Assembly (NCBI RefSeq): GCF_001275385.1 | Contig: NZ_LGIW01000015.1 | Coordinates: 1,488,001-1,552,000, forward strand | From: Exiguobacterium sp. BMC-KP | Lineage (GTDB): Bacteria; Bacillota; Bacilli; Exiguobacteriales; Exiguobacteriaceae | Length of the DNA: 64,000 nt | Direction: 5' to 3' | Shown here: in pieces, positions 8,648-17,072 of the stretch | How positions within the stretch are numbered: the first letter of the stretch is position 1 | Layout of the letters: each line of letters opens with the position of its first letter | Program-made: the position numbers and the translations under genes | The notes under the pieces: generated by a model | Database searches by the model: none | Seen by the model: the letters and a program-made list of their open reading frames with translations, nothing else | What the model was told of the DNA's origin: nothing

Positions 8648-9175
8648 ATGCAACACAAACAAGACGGATTTTCATTAATCGAGGTTCTTGTCAGTATTAC
8701 GATTCTGTCGATTATCTCTGTCTCATTGATCAGTATCTTTTCGCAATCTCTTTCAGCATCACGCACTAGCACGGAATTGACGTTTGCGAACTATTTAGCT
8801 AAAAATGCTACTTCTTACATAAAGCGAGAAGCGATTGAAGCGAAAACGAATGAAGCCTTTTCTTTTGTTTCATTATCTCAAGAAGCACTGAATGCCGTTT
8901 ATCTGAATGGAAATTACGTGATTCCAGAACCCGGCACTCCTTCTTGTGGTGTATCGGCTATTTGCACGTCAATTTTTACTGATCCTGAAATCAACAATAT
9001 TTCATTTGATGTGAAGTACAGTGTGACACCTCATAAAATGGAAGGTGAAGTGAATCCAAATCTACTCGATCTTTATGTATACGTGTATGTAGAAGGAACG
9101 ACTGAACCGATTACGACTTTGAAAGGATCGATTACGAATGCGACGCTCAACCAAAGCTTTCCAACAACAAAGTGA
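8648..9175 (+). CDS. Minor type IV prepilin, PilV-like
   Basis: A 175-residue prepilin-like protein: a 7-residue leader ending in Gly, then FSLIEVLVSITILSIISVSL. This is a class III signal with Phe+1 and Glu+5. The globular part is divergent, with one cysteine pair (PSCGVSAIC, about 99-104). It is first in a rightward run of three prepilins, reached through a GAAGAGGTGAG ribosome-binding site. The order small, PilW-like, large GspK/PilX-like resembles minor pilin operons that prime assembly at the pilus tip. The PilV label rests on order and the N-terminal motif only. Confidence 0.75.
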   Translation: MQHKQDGFSLIEVLVSITILSIISVSLISIFSQSLSASRTSTELTFANYLAKNATSYIKREAIEAKTNEAFSFVSLSQEALNAVYLNGNYVIPEPGTPSCGVSAICTSIFTDPEINNISFDVKYSVTPHKMEGEVNPNLLDLYVYVYVEGTTEPITTLKGSITNATLNQSFPTTK

Positions 9176-9758
9176 AGGATTCACACTCGTCGAACTACTT
9201 GTCTCAATCGTCGTTGCTTCTATTTTCAGTGCTGTCATCTTAACGGTATTCATTTCCGGAACGAAAAGTTTTCGAGCGACTGGTATCATTAGTGAATTAC
9301 GTAGTGAAGCGGATAGTCGAATCGGCATCATTTTAAATGAGGTCAGTGGCTTTGATGCGATTCGCATCGATGAAGCGAAAACGCTCTCTTTTTATAAAAG
9401 AACATTGCCTACGCTGAACAATGACACGGGATTACTCGAACGAGCTAGTGGATTTCAACCGTTCAATGCAACAGAAGAGGCTTCAGCATCCACATCTACC
9501 GTAAAACCTGTTACATATACATTCCTGACCGAACAGCAACAAGGCGATAAACTTGTCTATACGTCAGAGCCGCAATCGATCGATGAGCAATCCGAACTTT
9601 TTCAAACCTTCACATTATCTAGTCCTGAATATCAAACGATCACCGGAAGTACGTATCCTGGTCGTTATGTCATCCATGGGATTTTGACCATCACGACTCG
9701 AATCCAGTCAACTGATCAAGAAGAAGTACAAACCTTCACGAGTACGATTGGATTTTGA
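9138..9758 (+). CDS. Minor type IV prepilin, PilW-like
   Basis: A 206-residue protein with a 14-residue leader ending in Gly, then FTLVELLVSIVVASIFSAVIL, with Phe+1 and Glu+5 present. The rest is a non-conserved soluble domain rich in Ser and Thr. The start overlaps the previous gene by 38 bases but has GAAAGGA 10 bases upstream, so the two genes are translationally coupled. It is followed 18 bases later by the third minor pilin. Length and position match PilW-type or GspJ-type minor pilins; subtype is not certain. Confidence 0.75.
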   Translation: MRRSTKAFQQQSEGFTLVELLVSIVVASIFSAVILTVFISGTKSFRATGIISELRSEADSRIGIILNEVSGFDAIRIDEAKTLSFYKRTLPTLNNDTGLLERASGFQPFNATEEASASTSTVKPVTYTFLTEQQQGDKLVYTSEPQSIDEQSELFQTFTLSSPEYQTITGSTYPGRYVIHGILTITTRIQSTDQEEVQTFTSTIGF

Positions 9759-9776
9759 TCTAGAAAGGAATTAATC

Positions 9777-11348
9777 ATGCGTAAATCCGAACAAGGTTAT
9801 ACTTTATTATTCGTACTCGTCACGCTAACGGTACTTTCCGTTCTTGCCATAGCCACGATTGGTATCAGTCTACAGTCCACACGATTAACTGAGATCCGCG
9901 AAACAGATATCGACGTTGAGACATCCACTCAAAATGATTTGGATCAAGCCGTTGCTGCATTACAGCAAATCGTTGTCAAGACAACTGGCACTTCACCGAC
10001 AACGTCGTCTCAAACTTTATTCAATAACTTGAACAGTTCAATCATTTCACCTTTAAAATCTATCGTTCCAAATGTCACCATCGAAGTGAACGATACCGCT
10101 TCAAATATCCGAGTCAAAGCGTTAGATTTAACAGCATCGGTCACGAAACAAAAAGGAGACCAACCTGCGATTCGTAAAACGTACCGTCAACGTGTGTATT
10201 TATCTGCCATTCCGAGTTTTTTATACTATACACTCGGCTCGGATAATCAAGTCATCCTCAACGGTGCACCTTTGATTGAAGGTAATATCTTCTCGCGAAA
10301 TCCTTTGAAAGCAACCGCTACTCCTTATTTTAAATACAATAATGAAAATGGTAAGTTCACGAATACACAAGCACTGCCCTATGTCGCTGGTCAAGTACGC
10401 GTTTTTCAAGAAAAAAATCTACCCTTACTTCAATGCGAAGATTATTTCTCATGTGACCGCAGCATTTTTGACCCCAAAGCTTCAACCGAATTAGTCGCAA
10501 CGAAAGAAGCACTCGTTCCATTTGACTTCAACTATGCCTTGAATGATTTTTTGAAGTTACCGACAAATACACCTCTTGCGCAAATTACTACGTCCTTAAA
10601 AGATTCCGCTATTCCACAATCTGTCTTGCCTGGTCCTTTTTTAACGACACTTGATACGAAACGACAGATGATTAGCCCAGCACCGAACACAAACAATACG
10701 ATTACATTGACAGATGATTTAGTGCAAGAAACACTAGAGCCCTTAATCATTAATGGGAATCTGACGATTTCTTCTCTAAATCCTGTTGACCAACCATTAG
10801 AAATCAAACGTCCTCTTGTCGTCTTAGGTAACCTTCTCGTTCGAGGGAATGTTGGTTTTGCGACAACGATTTATACGACAGGTACAAGTCGTCTCGATGA
10901 TGCGAATATCCAAGGTCTCACTTCCTCAACGAAACAAAACACTTTAATCCTACTGAGTAAAGGAACACTCGTCATTAACCGGGTGAATAAATTTTCAACA
11001 CCCCGAACGACTACACCCGACTTAAATGCTTTCCTTTACAGCGATGACGATCAAATCAATACGATCTACTCTGTCGGGTCAACGATGAACGTACATGGTG
11101 GAATCTTTACGAGAGGGAAACTAGAAGTAAACGCCTATCGTGGAAAACTCGATTTAGCAGAGAATCAGTTTCCTGCCAATGTGACGGATCTAGAACGACT
11201 CATGATCGCCAATAAATCTTCGGATGCTGAGGCTTCTCGATTACGCATGGCCTATGATGCAACCGTTTTGAAAAATCCAACTTCCTTATTACCTTTAAAT
11301 CGCTCTGTCCAAATGTATGTCGAAACACCAAAACGCATTCAACAGTAA
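9777..11348 (+). CDS. Large minor pilin, PilX/GspK-like, lacking Glu+5
   Basis: A 523-residue protein with a short leader MRKSEQG and then YTLLFVLVTLTVLSVLAIATI. Position +5 is Phe, where other pilins have Glu; in type II secretion GspK, the tip pseudopilin, also lacks Glu+5. The body is large for a minor pilin. At about 320-410 it contains alternating short hydrophobic strands and turns (IINGNLTISS, VLGNLLVRGNV, TIYTTGTSRL), suggesting a bactofilin-like or beta-helix fold. It closes the minor pilin operon and ends at a strong hairpin. Tip location is inferred by analogy. Confidence 0.7.
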   Translation: MRKSEQGYTLLFVLVTLTVLSVLAIATIGISLQSTRLTEIRETDIDVETSTQNDLDQAVAALQQIVVKTTGTSPTTSSQTLFNNLNSSIISPLKSIVPNVTIEVNDTASNIRVKALDLTASVTKQKGDQPAIRKTYRQRVYLSAIPSFLYYTLGSDNQVILNGAPLIEGNIFSRNPLKATATPYFKYNNENGKFTNTQALPYVAGQVRVFQEKNLPLLQCEDYFSCDRSIFDPKASTELVATKEALVPFDFNYALNDFLKLPTNTPLAQITTSLKDSAIPQSVLPGPFLTTLDTKRQMISPAPNTNNTITLTDDLVQETLEPLIINGNLTISSLNPVDQPLEIKRPLVVLGNLLVRGNVGFATTIYTTGTSRLDDANIQGLTSSTKQNTLILLSKGTLVINRVNKFSTPRTTTPDLNAFLYSDDDQINTIYSVGSTMNVHGGIFTRGKLEVNAYRGKLDLAENQFPANVTDLERLMIANKSSDAEASRLRMAYDATVLKNPTSLLPLNRSVQMYVETPKRIQQ

Positions 11349-11353
11349 TCATA

Positions 11354-11384
11354 AGAGCCCCTCATCAACTTGATGAGGGGCTCT
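11354..11384. terminator. Hairpin between convergent minor pilin and ankyrin genes
   Basis: A perfect 14-15 bp inverted repeat with a core of GAGCCCCTCATCA and its complement, around a minimal loop. It lies between the + strand gene ending at 11348 and the - strand gene ending at 11395. There is no long T-run on either side, but it could act in both directions. Confidence 0.65.
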
Positions 11385-11394
11385 CTGTCATTGC

Positions 11395-12081
11395 TTAAAA
11401 TGTCGTAGCGCGATACATTTTTGCTATCTTCTTTACTTGTTTTGTTTCCACTTTTGCCTCGTGCTGCTTTAACAATTCAAATAAGTCTTTTCGATTTTGC
11501 TTGACTGTCTCATAAATCGGACGTTCTTTTCCTAGGTTTGGATCGGCACCAGCCCCTAGAAGTAACTCGATGACTGTCTCATTTTGATCAAGTGTGGCAT
11601 AAAATAAAGGGGTATGACCGTACGCATCGATTCGATTTAAATCTTTAGACGTTGCGCGCTTGACGAGTAAAGCATACGCATCACTGGAACGATTCACACT
11701 CGTTGCCACATGAAGGACAGATTGTTTTTTCTGATTTAACTGATTCACTTTTGCTCCCTTTTTAAGCCAAGTAGCCACTGTATCCCGAGGAGCAAATTGC
11801 GCCGCATAAAACCAATTCATTTGATTTTGAGATGTCTTAGAATCTAATAGCAATTCAGCCTTTTCAAATGCAAGCGTCTCTTGAAAACGACCAATATAAC
11901 GATTTTTTTCCGATGTAGACATGTCTGAACTCTTTAACGCGGATGCTAATTCCGTAGGCTTTTCTGAACGTAACGCCTGTTCTAGTTCAGTTTTTCGATT
12001 CGATTGGATGACGTAACTTGTAACTCCGACTCCAGTCAAAATCACGATCAACAGGATGACAACGATGCGTTTTCGTTTCAT
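11395..12081 (-). CDS. Membrane-anchored ankyrin-repeat protein
   Basis: A 228-residue protein with a basic N-terminus and one membrane segment (about 5-25), then an extracytoplasmic or anchored domain. At least two ankyrin repeats are visible in the second half: SVLHVATS...ALLVKRA and the clear GHTPLFYATLDQNETVIELL with GAGADPN. Start at ATG 12081 is chosen over GTG 12096 because GGGGAAG sits 6 bases ahead of it and the GTG lies inside that site. It follows the 1200-residue surface protein by 18 bases and is surely co-transcribed. Ankyrin repeats bind proteins, so it may partner that protein or the pilus; no direct evidence. Confidence 0.7.
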   Translation of the reverse strand: MKRKRIVVILLIVILTGVGVTSYVIQSNRKTELEQALRSEKPTELASALKSSDMSTSEKNRYIGRFQETLAFEKAELLLDSKTSQNQMNWFYAAQFAPRDTVATWLKKGAKVNQLNQKKQSVLHVATSVNRSSDAYALLVKRATSKDLNRIDAYGHTPLFYATLDQNETVIELLLGAGADPNLGKERPIYETVKQNRKDLFELLKQHEAKVETKQVKKIAKMYRATTF

Positions 12082-12099
12082 ATCCAACTTCCCCACTTT

Positions 12100-15000
12100 T
12101 TAATATACATCTCCATCCAAGTCGGTTGATCCTGAATCTGAACCAATCGTCACCTTGAATGTTGTACTCAAAGGTGTTTTCTGATCATTTTTCAAGACTT
12201 CCAACACATCTTTATTTTCTTTTAGCACAGTGACTTTAATGCGAGCCACACCAGGACGTAACGGTTGCAACGCTTGGCCCGTCGGATCGATTTTGACGTA
12301 CTCTTTCCCTTGCGTCACTTCCATCCGGTAAAATCGTTCAGTCGTCGTTTCCGGGAACCATCCTAAGAGTGGTCGTTTGTTTTCATCCTTCATCGTCATG
12401 ATTAAATCATCAGCTGTTACATTGATCGGGTTCTCACGGACTCGAACGAGTGTCTTCGCTACCGTATCTGGGAAATCCGTCAACGTGAGTAATGCTTCGA
12501 CAGCTCCATTCGGAGTACCGGTCTTACCTGTAATCGTATAACCGTTCGCTGTTGGTGTCAGTTCAATCGCACTACTCAACGTGGACGTCGTAAATGATAA
12601 CGGGTAATTCGGTTTGAATGTTGCCGTCACATCTTGTTTCGATCCAACCCAGAGTTCAAGATTACTTGGGGCGACCGCTAGTTCTGGTAACTTCACTTGA
12701 ATCGTATATGTCGTAGACTGAGCAAGATATGTCGAGCTTCCCGCTTCTGCCGGAACGACAGCTTTAACTGTAATCGTTCCCGGTGTTTTCCCGGTCAAAT
12801 CTAATGTGTTTTTCGATAAACCGTTCGTTTTGACATGCGAATCATTCGTGATGATCCATTGAATTGGTGTCTCGTTTCCTGAAATCATCGAAGCGAGTCC
12901 CGTCATGGATTTCGTTTCACCAACGTACAGTGTATCCGGTACGTTTCTTACAATCAGTCCACCAAATACATCATTGATCACGAGATCAGATGTCGTCGTG
13001 AGTTCTTTTCCATTACCTACAGGAACGACTAATTTGATTTGTGTCGTACCGACTTTTTTCGGTTTAATGACTCCTGCTTCATCGATTGAGGCAATCGTCG
13101 GATCGACGATCGACCATTTCAACGTTCCGTATTGGCTACCTGTCGGATTAATTTCTGGCAAGACTTTATACGATGGTGTCGTGATATCCATCTTGACGGA
13201 TGGAATCTTCGCACTTGTCGCAAATGCCGGTGTCAATGCGTAGCCCAGTGTCGGAAATGCTTGTGGATCATTATTTACTGTCGTTAGTTTATCTGAACGA
13301 TTTGTTTCATTTTTATAGACATTTTTAGTTGATGTTAGCACATTATCTTTTTTATCGAGCGTGTAAATTCCCGCAGATTCTTTAGCTTTTACTTTTACTT
13401 TAAATGTTATTTCTGATTGTTTAGCTACCCACTGCCCTTGGTAAATGCCGTCAAGTGCTTCATCGTATTCAATGTTTGGTGCGTAGCCCTTTATAGATTG
13501 TCCAGAAATAATAGCATCCTTTAACCCACTCGTTGAAACCACCTCTAAATTACTCGGTAATTTTTCATTGAACAGTATATTTTCCATCGTCACAGAAAAT
13601 TTCCCTTTGATATAGCCATTCTCTCCGATAGCTTCTTGTTGTTTCATAGGTGTTGTTTTAATGGTATATGAAATTTCAGCCGTCTCACCATTAGGAATAG
13701 TAGCCGGATCGATAGAACGAGATAATACGAAAGGAGCAGAAACAGCAGGTCGAACAACTTGAACGGTCCGTGTCTCGATCGCCTTAGCTCCCCGTTGATC
13801 CTCTGCTTCGATTCGAATCGTAACACTTGTTTTACCTATTAATTTTGATTCAAACGATTGACTGACGAACGAGTTATTTTTTAAGTTGTTGTTTTCAAAG
13901 ACTTTCTCATTATCAATATAGATCCGTGTCTTTAACTCACGATCTTGTAGGTCGTAGTCGTTGACTTGATAAGAAATCGTCAACGGCTCATTCTCAAGAT
14001 AGCTCGATTTGTCCGTTGGCAAGATGTTCTTGATTAATGGTTTGTGGTTCGCACCGATGAAAGCGCGATACATCGTATTCGAGAACAATTCTTTTTCTTG
14101 TTGTTGATTAAAAGTCGAAGTATGTCCTGCTCCGGAATACGTAACATTTCCTTTGGTATACATATAATAGTGGTTGCGCGCATCACCAATTGTTCTTCCG
14201 GCAGCCTGATTCGAACTACTGAGGTTGTTTTCACGAATGTTATACCATGGAATCAAGTCCGGTTGTTCAAGATCTAGACCAAAGTATTGATTGTGTGTCG
14301 TTGCGATAGCAACCGTATCAGCTAAGGCAAATGGATAGGAAGTCATAACCCCGGCATTTTGTTTGACTGCTTGACCAGATGTGCGAGGTGCTGCATATCC
14401 CATATTCGTAAAGTTCTTTTGACCAGCGAGATCGGCAAATTTCGTTTCCCAGAACAGCTCTGGTTTACTAGATTGAGCTGGTCTGAAGATCGTATCGTGC
14501 GTTAACATTAATCCTTGACCGGTATTCGTAAAGTCAAGGATTGCATTAGATGAAGGATCACTGAGTGCAGCAGCACCATAAGAATCTTGAAAACCAAAAA
14601 TCAGCATGTCGTACGCTGTATTGAGATTTTTCGTCGAGTATGTTTTGTTAAACGTGTCAGCAGAAATGACTTCTACATTGAAATCATATAACCCATCTTG
14701 TTTTAGTAAAGTTCCTGAGTTCATAAAACCGTTTATTGAACCGGTCGTTCCGGAACGCGTGACTTGTAAAATTTTTGCTTTAGCTTCTTGATCCTGCATC
14801 AAGAAGCTTCCTATCTTATAATCCATTAGTCCGTCTTCACTTACGACTTTAATCATCCAGTTCCGTGGTCCTGTATAACTCGGTGCATCAAATTGATAAG
14901 ATAAGGAACCAGAAACCGTTGCTGGTTTTTCATCGACTTTTTCAGATTCTTCAAACTGGTCATTACTATTGAAATCAATATACAACTGAACGCGTGTATT

Positions 15001-15702
15001 GGCTGAAGATTGATCAACTGAATAGTTGAAATCAATTGCCTTATCGGGTGATGCGGGAGCGGATTTATCAACTTTCGTTAACGAAAGACCGTTTTGTGAG
15101 ACTGCTACTTTGCTTAGACGTGGTCGCTCGATTTTTTCTGATTGTAAACGCAGAAGGACTTGCTTTGTATCGGTATATGCAATCGAAGATCCTGCCGTCA
15201 TACTTGGCTTAAATATTGCGGTAAAGTTACTTGACTCATGCGTTAACACATCGGAATGCAAGAAGACTGGTAATCCTTTTTGAATGTAGTTCTTCAAAAT
15301 TTCATTCGCTTTTAACTTTGTAATATCATTTTCGATTTTACTGGTATTATGCTGTTTGGATTTCGAATCAGATACTGTAATCGAATAACGGTCTGTTCCA
15401 GTAAAAATAGATGGATCAAAAACGATCGCATCAAATGCACCATCAAGTGGGAAACGAGACGCATTTAACTCTTTGACCGTCATCATCTTGATTTCGTATT
15501 GACTTGTATTCAGTTCTTTTAACAATGACAACGATGTAATTGACGTTCCCGGATCAATCCGGTTCGTCGTCGACCAATCATCGCGAATTTCTAATATCTT
15601 GAATTTTTCTCCTGTTGCCGCTTTTGAATGCGGTTCATGTATATACGTAAAGCTTGAAAAAATCAGTAAGCTTGCTATTAACAATCGGACCCACTGTCTC
15701 AT
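12100..15702 (-). CDS. Large secreted surface protein with Ig-like domains (DUF5057-like N-terminus)
   Basis: A 1200-residue protein with a signal peptide (about 1-28, ending SKA). The N-terminal region (about 33-550) contains two similar openings, FKILEIRDDWS near 34 and AKILQVTRSG near 310. Each is followed by segments about opening sites and files like an alpha/beta fold; I associate this with DUF5057, from memory. Middle and C-terminal parts look like stacked Ig-like domains, including a Big_2-type one (TLKWSIVDPTIASIDEAGVI) near 870-900. No LPxTG motif or C-terminal anchor is seen, so attachment must be non-covalent or through partners. The start has GGAGACGATGAGCG ahead of it. Its place beside the pilus locus suggests a pilus-linked adhesin; inference. 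Confidence 0.65.
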   Translation of the reverse strand: MRQWVRLLIASLLIFSSFTYIHEPHSKAATGEKFKILEIRDDWSTTNRIDPGTSITSLSLLKELNTSQYEIKMMTVKELNASRFPLDGAFDAIVFDPSIFTGTDRYSITVSDSKSKQHNTSKIENDITKLKANEILKNYIQKGLPVFLHSDVLTHESSNFTAIFKPSMTAGSSIAYTDTKQVLLRLQSEKIERPRLSKVAVSQNGLSLTKVDKSAPASPDKAIDFNYSVDQSSANTRVQLYIDFNSNDQFEESEKVDEKPATVSGSLSYQFDAPSYTGPRNWMIKVVSEDGLMDYKIGSFLMQDQEAKAKILQVTRSGTTGSINGFMNSGTLLKQDGLYDFNVEVISADTFNKTYSTKNLNTAYDMLIFGFQDSYGAAALSDPSSNAILDFTNTGQGLMLTHDTIFRPAQSSKPELFWETKFADLAGQKNFTNMGYAAPRTSGQAVKQNAGVMTSYPFALADTVAIATTHNQYFGLDLEQPDLIPWYNIRENNLSSSNQAAGRTIGDARNHYYMYTKGNVTYSGAGHTSTFNQQQEKELFSNTMYRAFIGANHKPLIKNILPTDKSSYLENEPLTISYQVNDYDLQDRELKTRIYIDNEKVFENNNLKNNSFVSQSFESKLIGKTSVTIRIEAEDQRGAKAIETRTVQVVRPAVSAPFVLSRSIDPATIPNGETAEISYTIKTTPMKQQEAIGENGYIKGKFSVTMENILFNEKLPSNLEVVSTSGLKDAIISGQSIKGYAPNIEYDEALDGIYQGQWVAKQSEITFKVKVKAKESAGIYTLDKKDNVLTSTKNVYKNETNRSDKLTTVNNDPQAFPTLGYALTPAFATSAKIPSVKMDITTPSYKVLPEINPTGSQYGTLKWSIVDPTIASIDEAGVIKPKKVGTTQIKLVVPVGNGKELTTTSDLVINDVFGGLIVRNVPDTLYVGETKSMTGLASMISGNETPIQWIITNDSHVKTNGLSKNTLDLTGKTPGTITVKAVVPAEAGSSTYLAQSTTYTIQVKLPELAVAPSNLELWVGSKQDVTATFKPNYPLSFTTSTLSSAIELTPTANGYTITGKTGTPNGAVEALLTLTDFPDTVAKTLVRVRENPINVTADDLIMTMKDENKRPLLGWFPETTTERFYRMEVTQGKEYVKIDPTGQALQPLRPGVARIKVTVLKENKDVLEVLKNDQKTPLSTTFKVTIGSDSGSTDLDGDVY

Positions 15703-15758
15703 CGCTCATCGTCTCCTCATCATGTCTTTGAAATCCGGGACTATACTTCCCCAATTTC

Positions 15759-15764
15759 ATTATA
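15759..15764 (-). promoter_or_regulatory. -10 element before the surface-protein gene
   Basis: TATAAT on the minus strand about 57 bases before the surface-protein start, between folC and that gene. The -35 is not convincing. It suggests the surface protein and ankyrin gene are transcribed separately from folC. Confidence 0.4.
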
Positions 15765-15785
15765 ACGAGTGAAATCGCATTTTCC

Positions 15786-17018
15786 CTATTTTGTAAAAGA
15801 GTTTGTGTACATTTGCCGCACTTCACTAATGAAATAGAGCGATCCTGTCACGACATATGTCCGTTTCTTATTTAATTGAGCGAAGAACGCTTCAACTGTC
15901 GTCACGTTTCCACCATCTTGTTGTAACTCCTCTATCGTACGAGCTCTAGGAAAATCAAATGTCGTCTCATAGATATCTGATGTAATGCTACGTAACTGCG
16001 CAAGCATTGCCTCTCGGTCTTTGTCACGCAAAATCGAACAGAGCAATGTCACCGGCTTCGATTCCTCTTTTAACCGTTCAACAAGTGCCGTGATCCCTTC
16101 CGGATTATGCGCACCATCGAGAATGATTCGTGGCTTACGCGAGATGATTTCAAATCGCCCCGGATGTTTTGCTTCCCGCAGTCCTTTTCGGATCGCCGCT
16201 TTCGACCACCCGAGTCGTCGCGCACAGATGACGGCATTCGCCGCATTATGAACTTGGTGATGGCCTTCTAGACCAAGACGTGTCTCAGGAATCCCATCAT
16301 ATGTCGCCCAGGTCCCCGTCTCTTTTAATCGGTAGCGAATGATGGCTTCCTGACTCCATTTCAATGTCGCATTTCGGTCGCCGCAATACGCCATTAACGG
16401 TACCGTCAGTTCTTCTTGCAGTTTCCCGGCGATGACTGGTGTCCCTTGTTTGATAATGCCGAACTTTTGTAACGCGATCTCTTGGAGCGTATCTCCGAGA
16501 ATTGCTTGATGGTCGTGTCCAATTGACGTGATGATCGCGGCGACCGGCTTTGTGAAGACATTCGTTGAGTCATACAGACCACCGAGTCCGACTTCATAAA
16601 TGACAAAGTCGGGTCGAATCTGATCAAAGTAATAGAAGGCAAGTCCCGTCAATGCTTCGAACTCAGTTACCGTACCGAGTGCCGGATCGATATGCTGAAT
16701 AGCAGACTGAACGGCGATTGCAGCCGCAACGAGATCGTCTTCCGCAATCGGCACTCCGTTTAACATAATCCGTTCCTCAAACTGAATGATGTACGGCGAC
16801 GTAAATGTCCCAATCCGCAATCCTTCCGCAATCCCCATCTCACGTAAGAACGCAACCGTCGATCCTTTCCCGTTCGTGCCGGCGACATGAATCGTTGGAA
16901 TCGCGTCCGGGTCAATCTGTAATTCCAGTAGCATCGCCTGCATCCGTTCAAGACCCGGTTTGACACCGAATGCTAGTAAACTCGATAACCAATCCAATAC
17001 ATCTTCTCGCGTCCTCAT
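15786..17018 (-). CDS. folC: Bifunctional dihydrofolate / folylpolyglutamate synthase
   Basis: Adds L-glutamate to dihydropteroate and then to folates, in the cytoplasm. It is 410 residues, slightly shorter than the usual 420-430. The ATP-binding loop HVAGTNGKGST is at about 43-53, and the Mur-ligase-like core includes LDGAHNPEGI in the C-terminal half. It follows valS, as in B. subtilis, with an AAAGGAGCGAACAGC ribosome-binding site. A strong terminator lies between valS and folC, so folC probably depends on read-through or a weak promoter of its own. Confidence 0.93.
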   Translation of the reverse strand: MRTREDVLDWLSSLLAFGVKPGLERMQAMLLELQIDPDAIPTIHVAGTNGKGSTVAFLREMGIAEGLRIGTFTSPYIIQFEERIMLNGVPIAEDDLVAAAIAVQSAIQHIDPALGTVTEFEALTGLAFYYFDQIRPDFVIYEVGLGGLYDSTNVFTKPVAAIITSIGHDHQAILGDTLQEIALQKFGIIKQGTPVIAGKLQEELTVPLMAYCGDRNATLKWSQEAIIRYRLKETGTWATYDGIPETRLGLEGHHQVHNAANAVICARRLGWSKAAIRKGLREAKHPGRFEIISRKPRIILDGAHNPEGITALVERLKEESKPVTLLCSILRDKDREAMLAQLRSITSDIYETTFDFPRARTIEELQQDGGNVTTVEAFFAQLNKKRTYVVTGSLYFISEVRQMYTNSFTK

Positions 17019-17033
17019 GCTGTTCGCTCCTTT

Positions 17034-17065
17034 AAAAAAAGTGGCTCAAGGAGACTTGAGCCACT
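17034..17065 (-). terminator. valS terminator
   Basis: An 11-bp perfect stem (AGTGGCTCAAG and complement) with a TCTC loop, followed by seven T residues on the minus strand, directly after valS. Confidence 0.88.
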
Positions 17066-17072
17066 GCTGTTA

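Noticed and set aside
8497-8772. 91-residue minus-strand frame in the divergent pil gap
   Set aside because: It overlaps the promoter region and the start of the minor pilin gene and has no ribosome-binding site.
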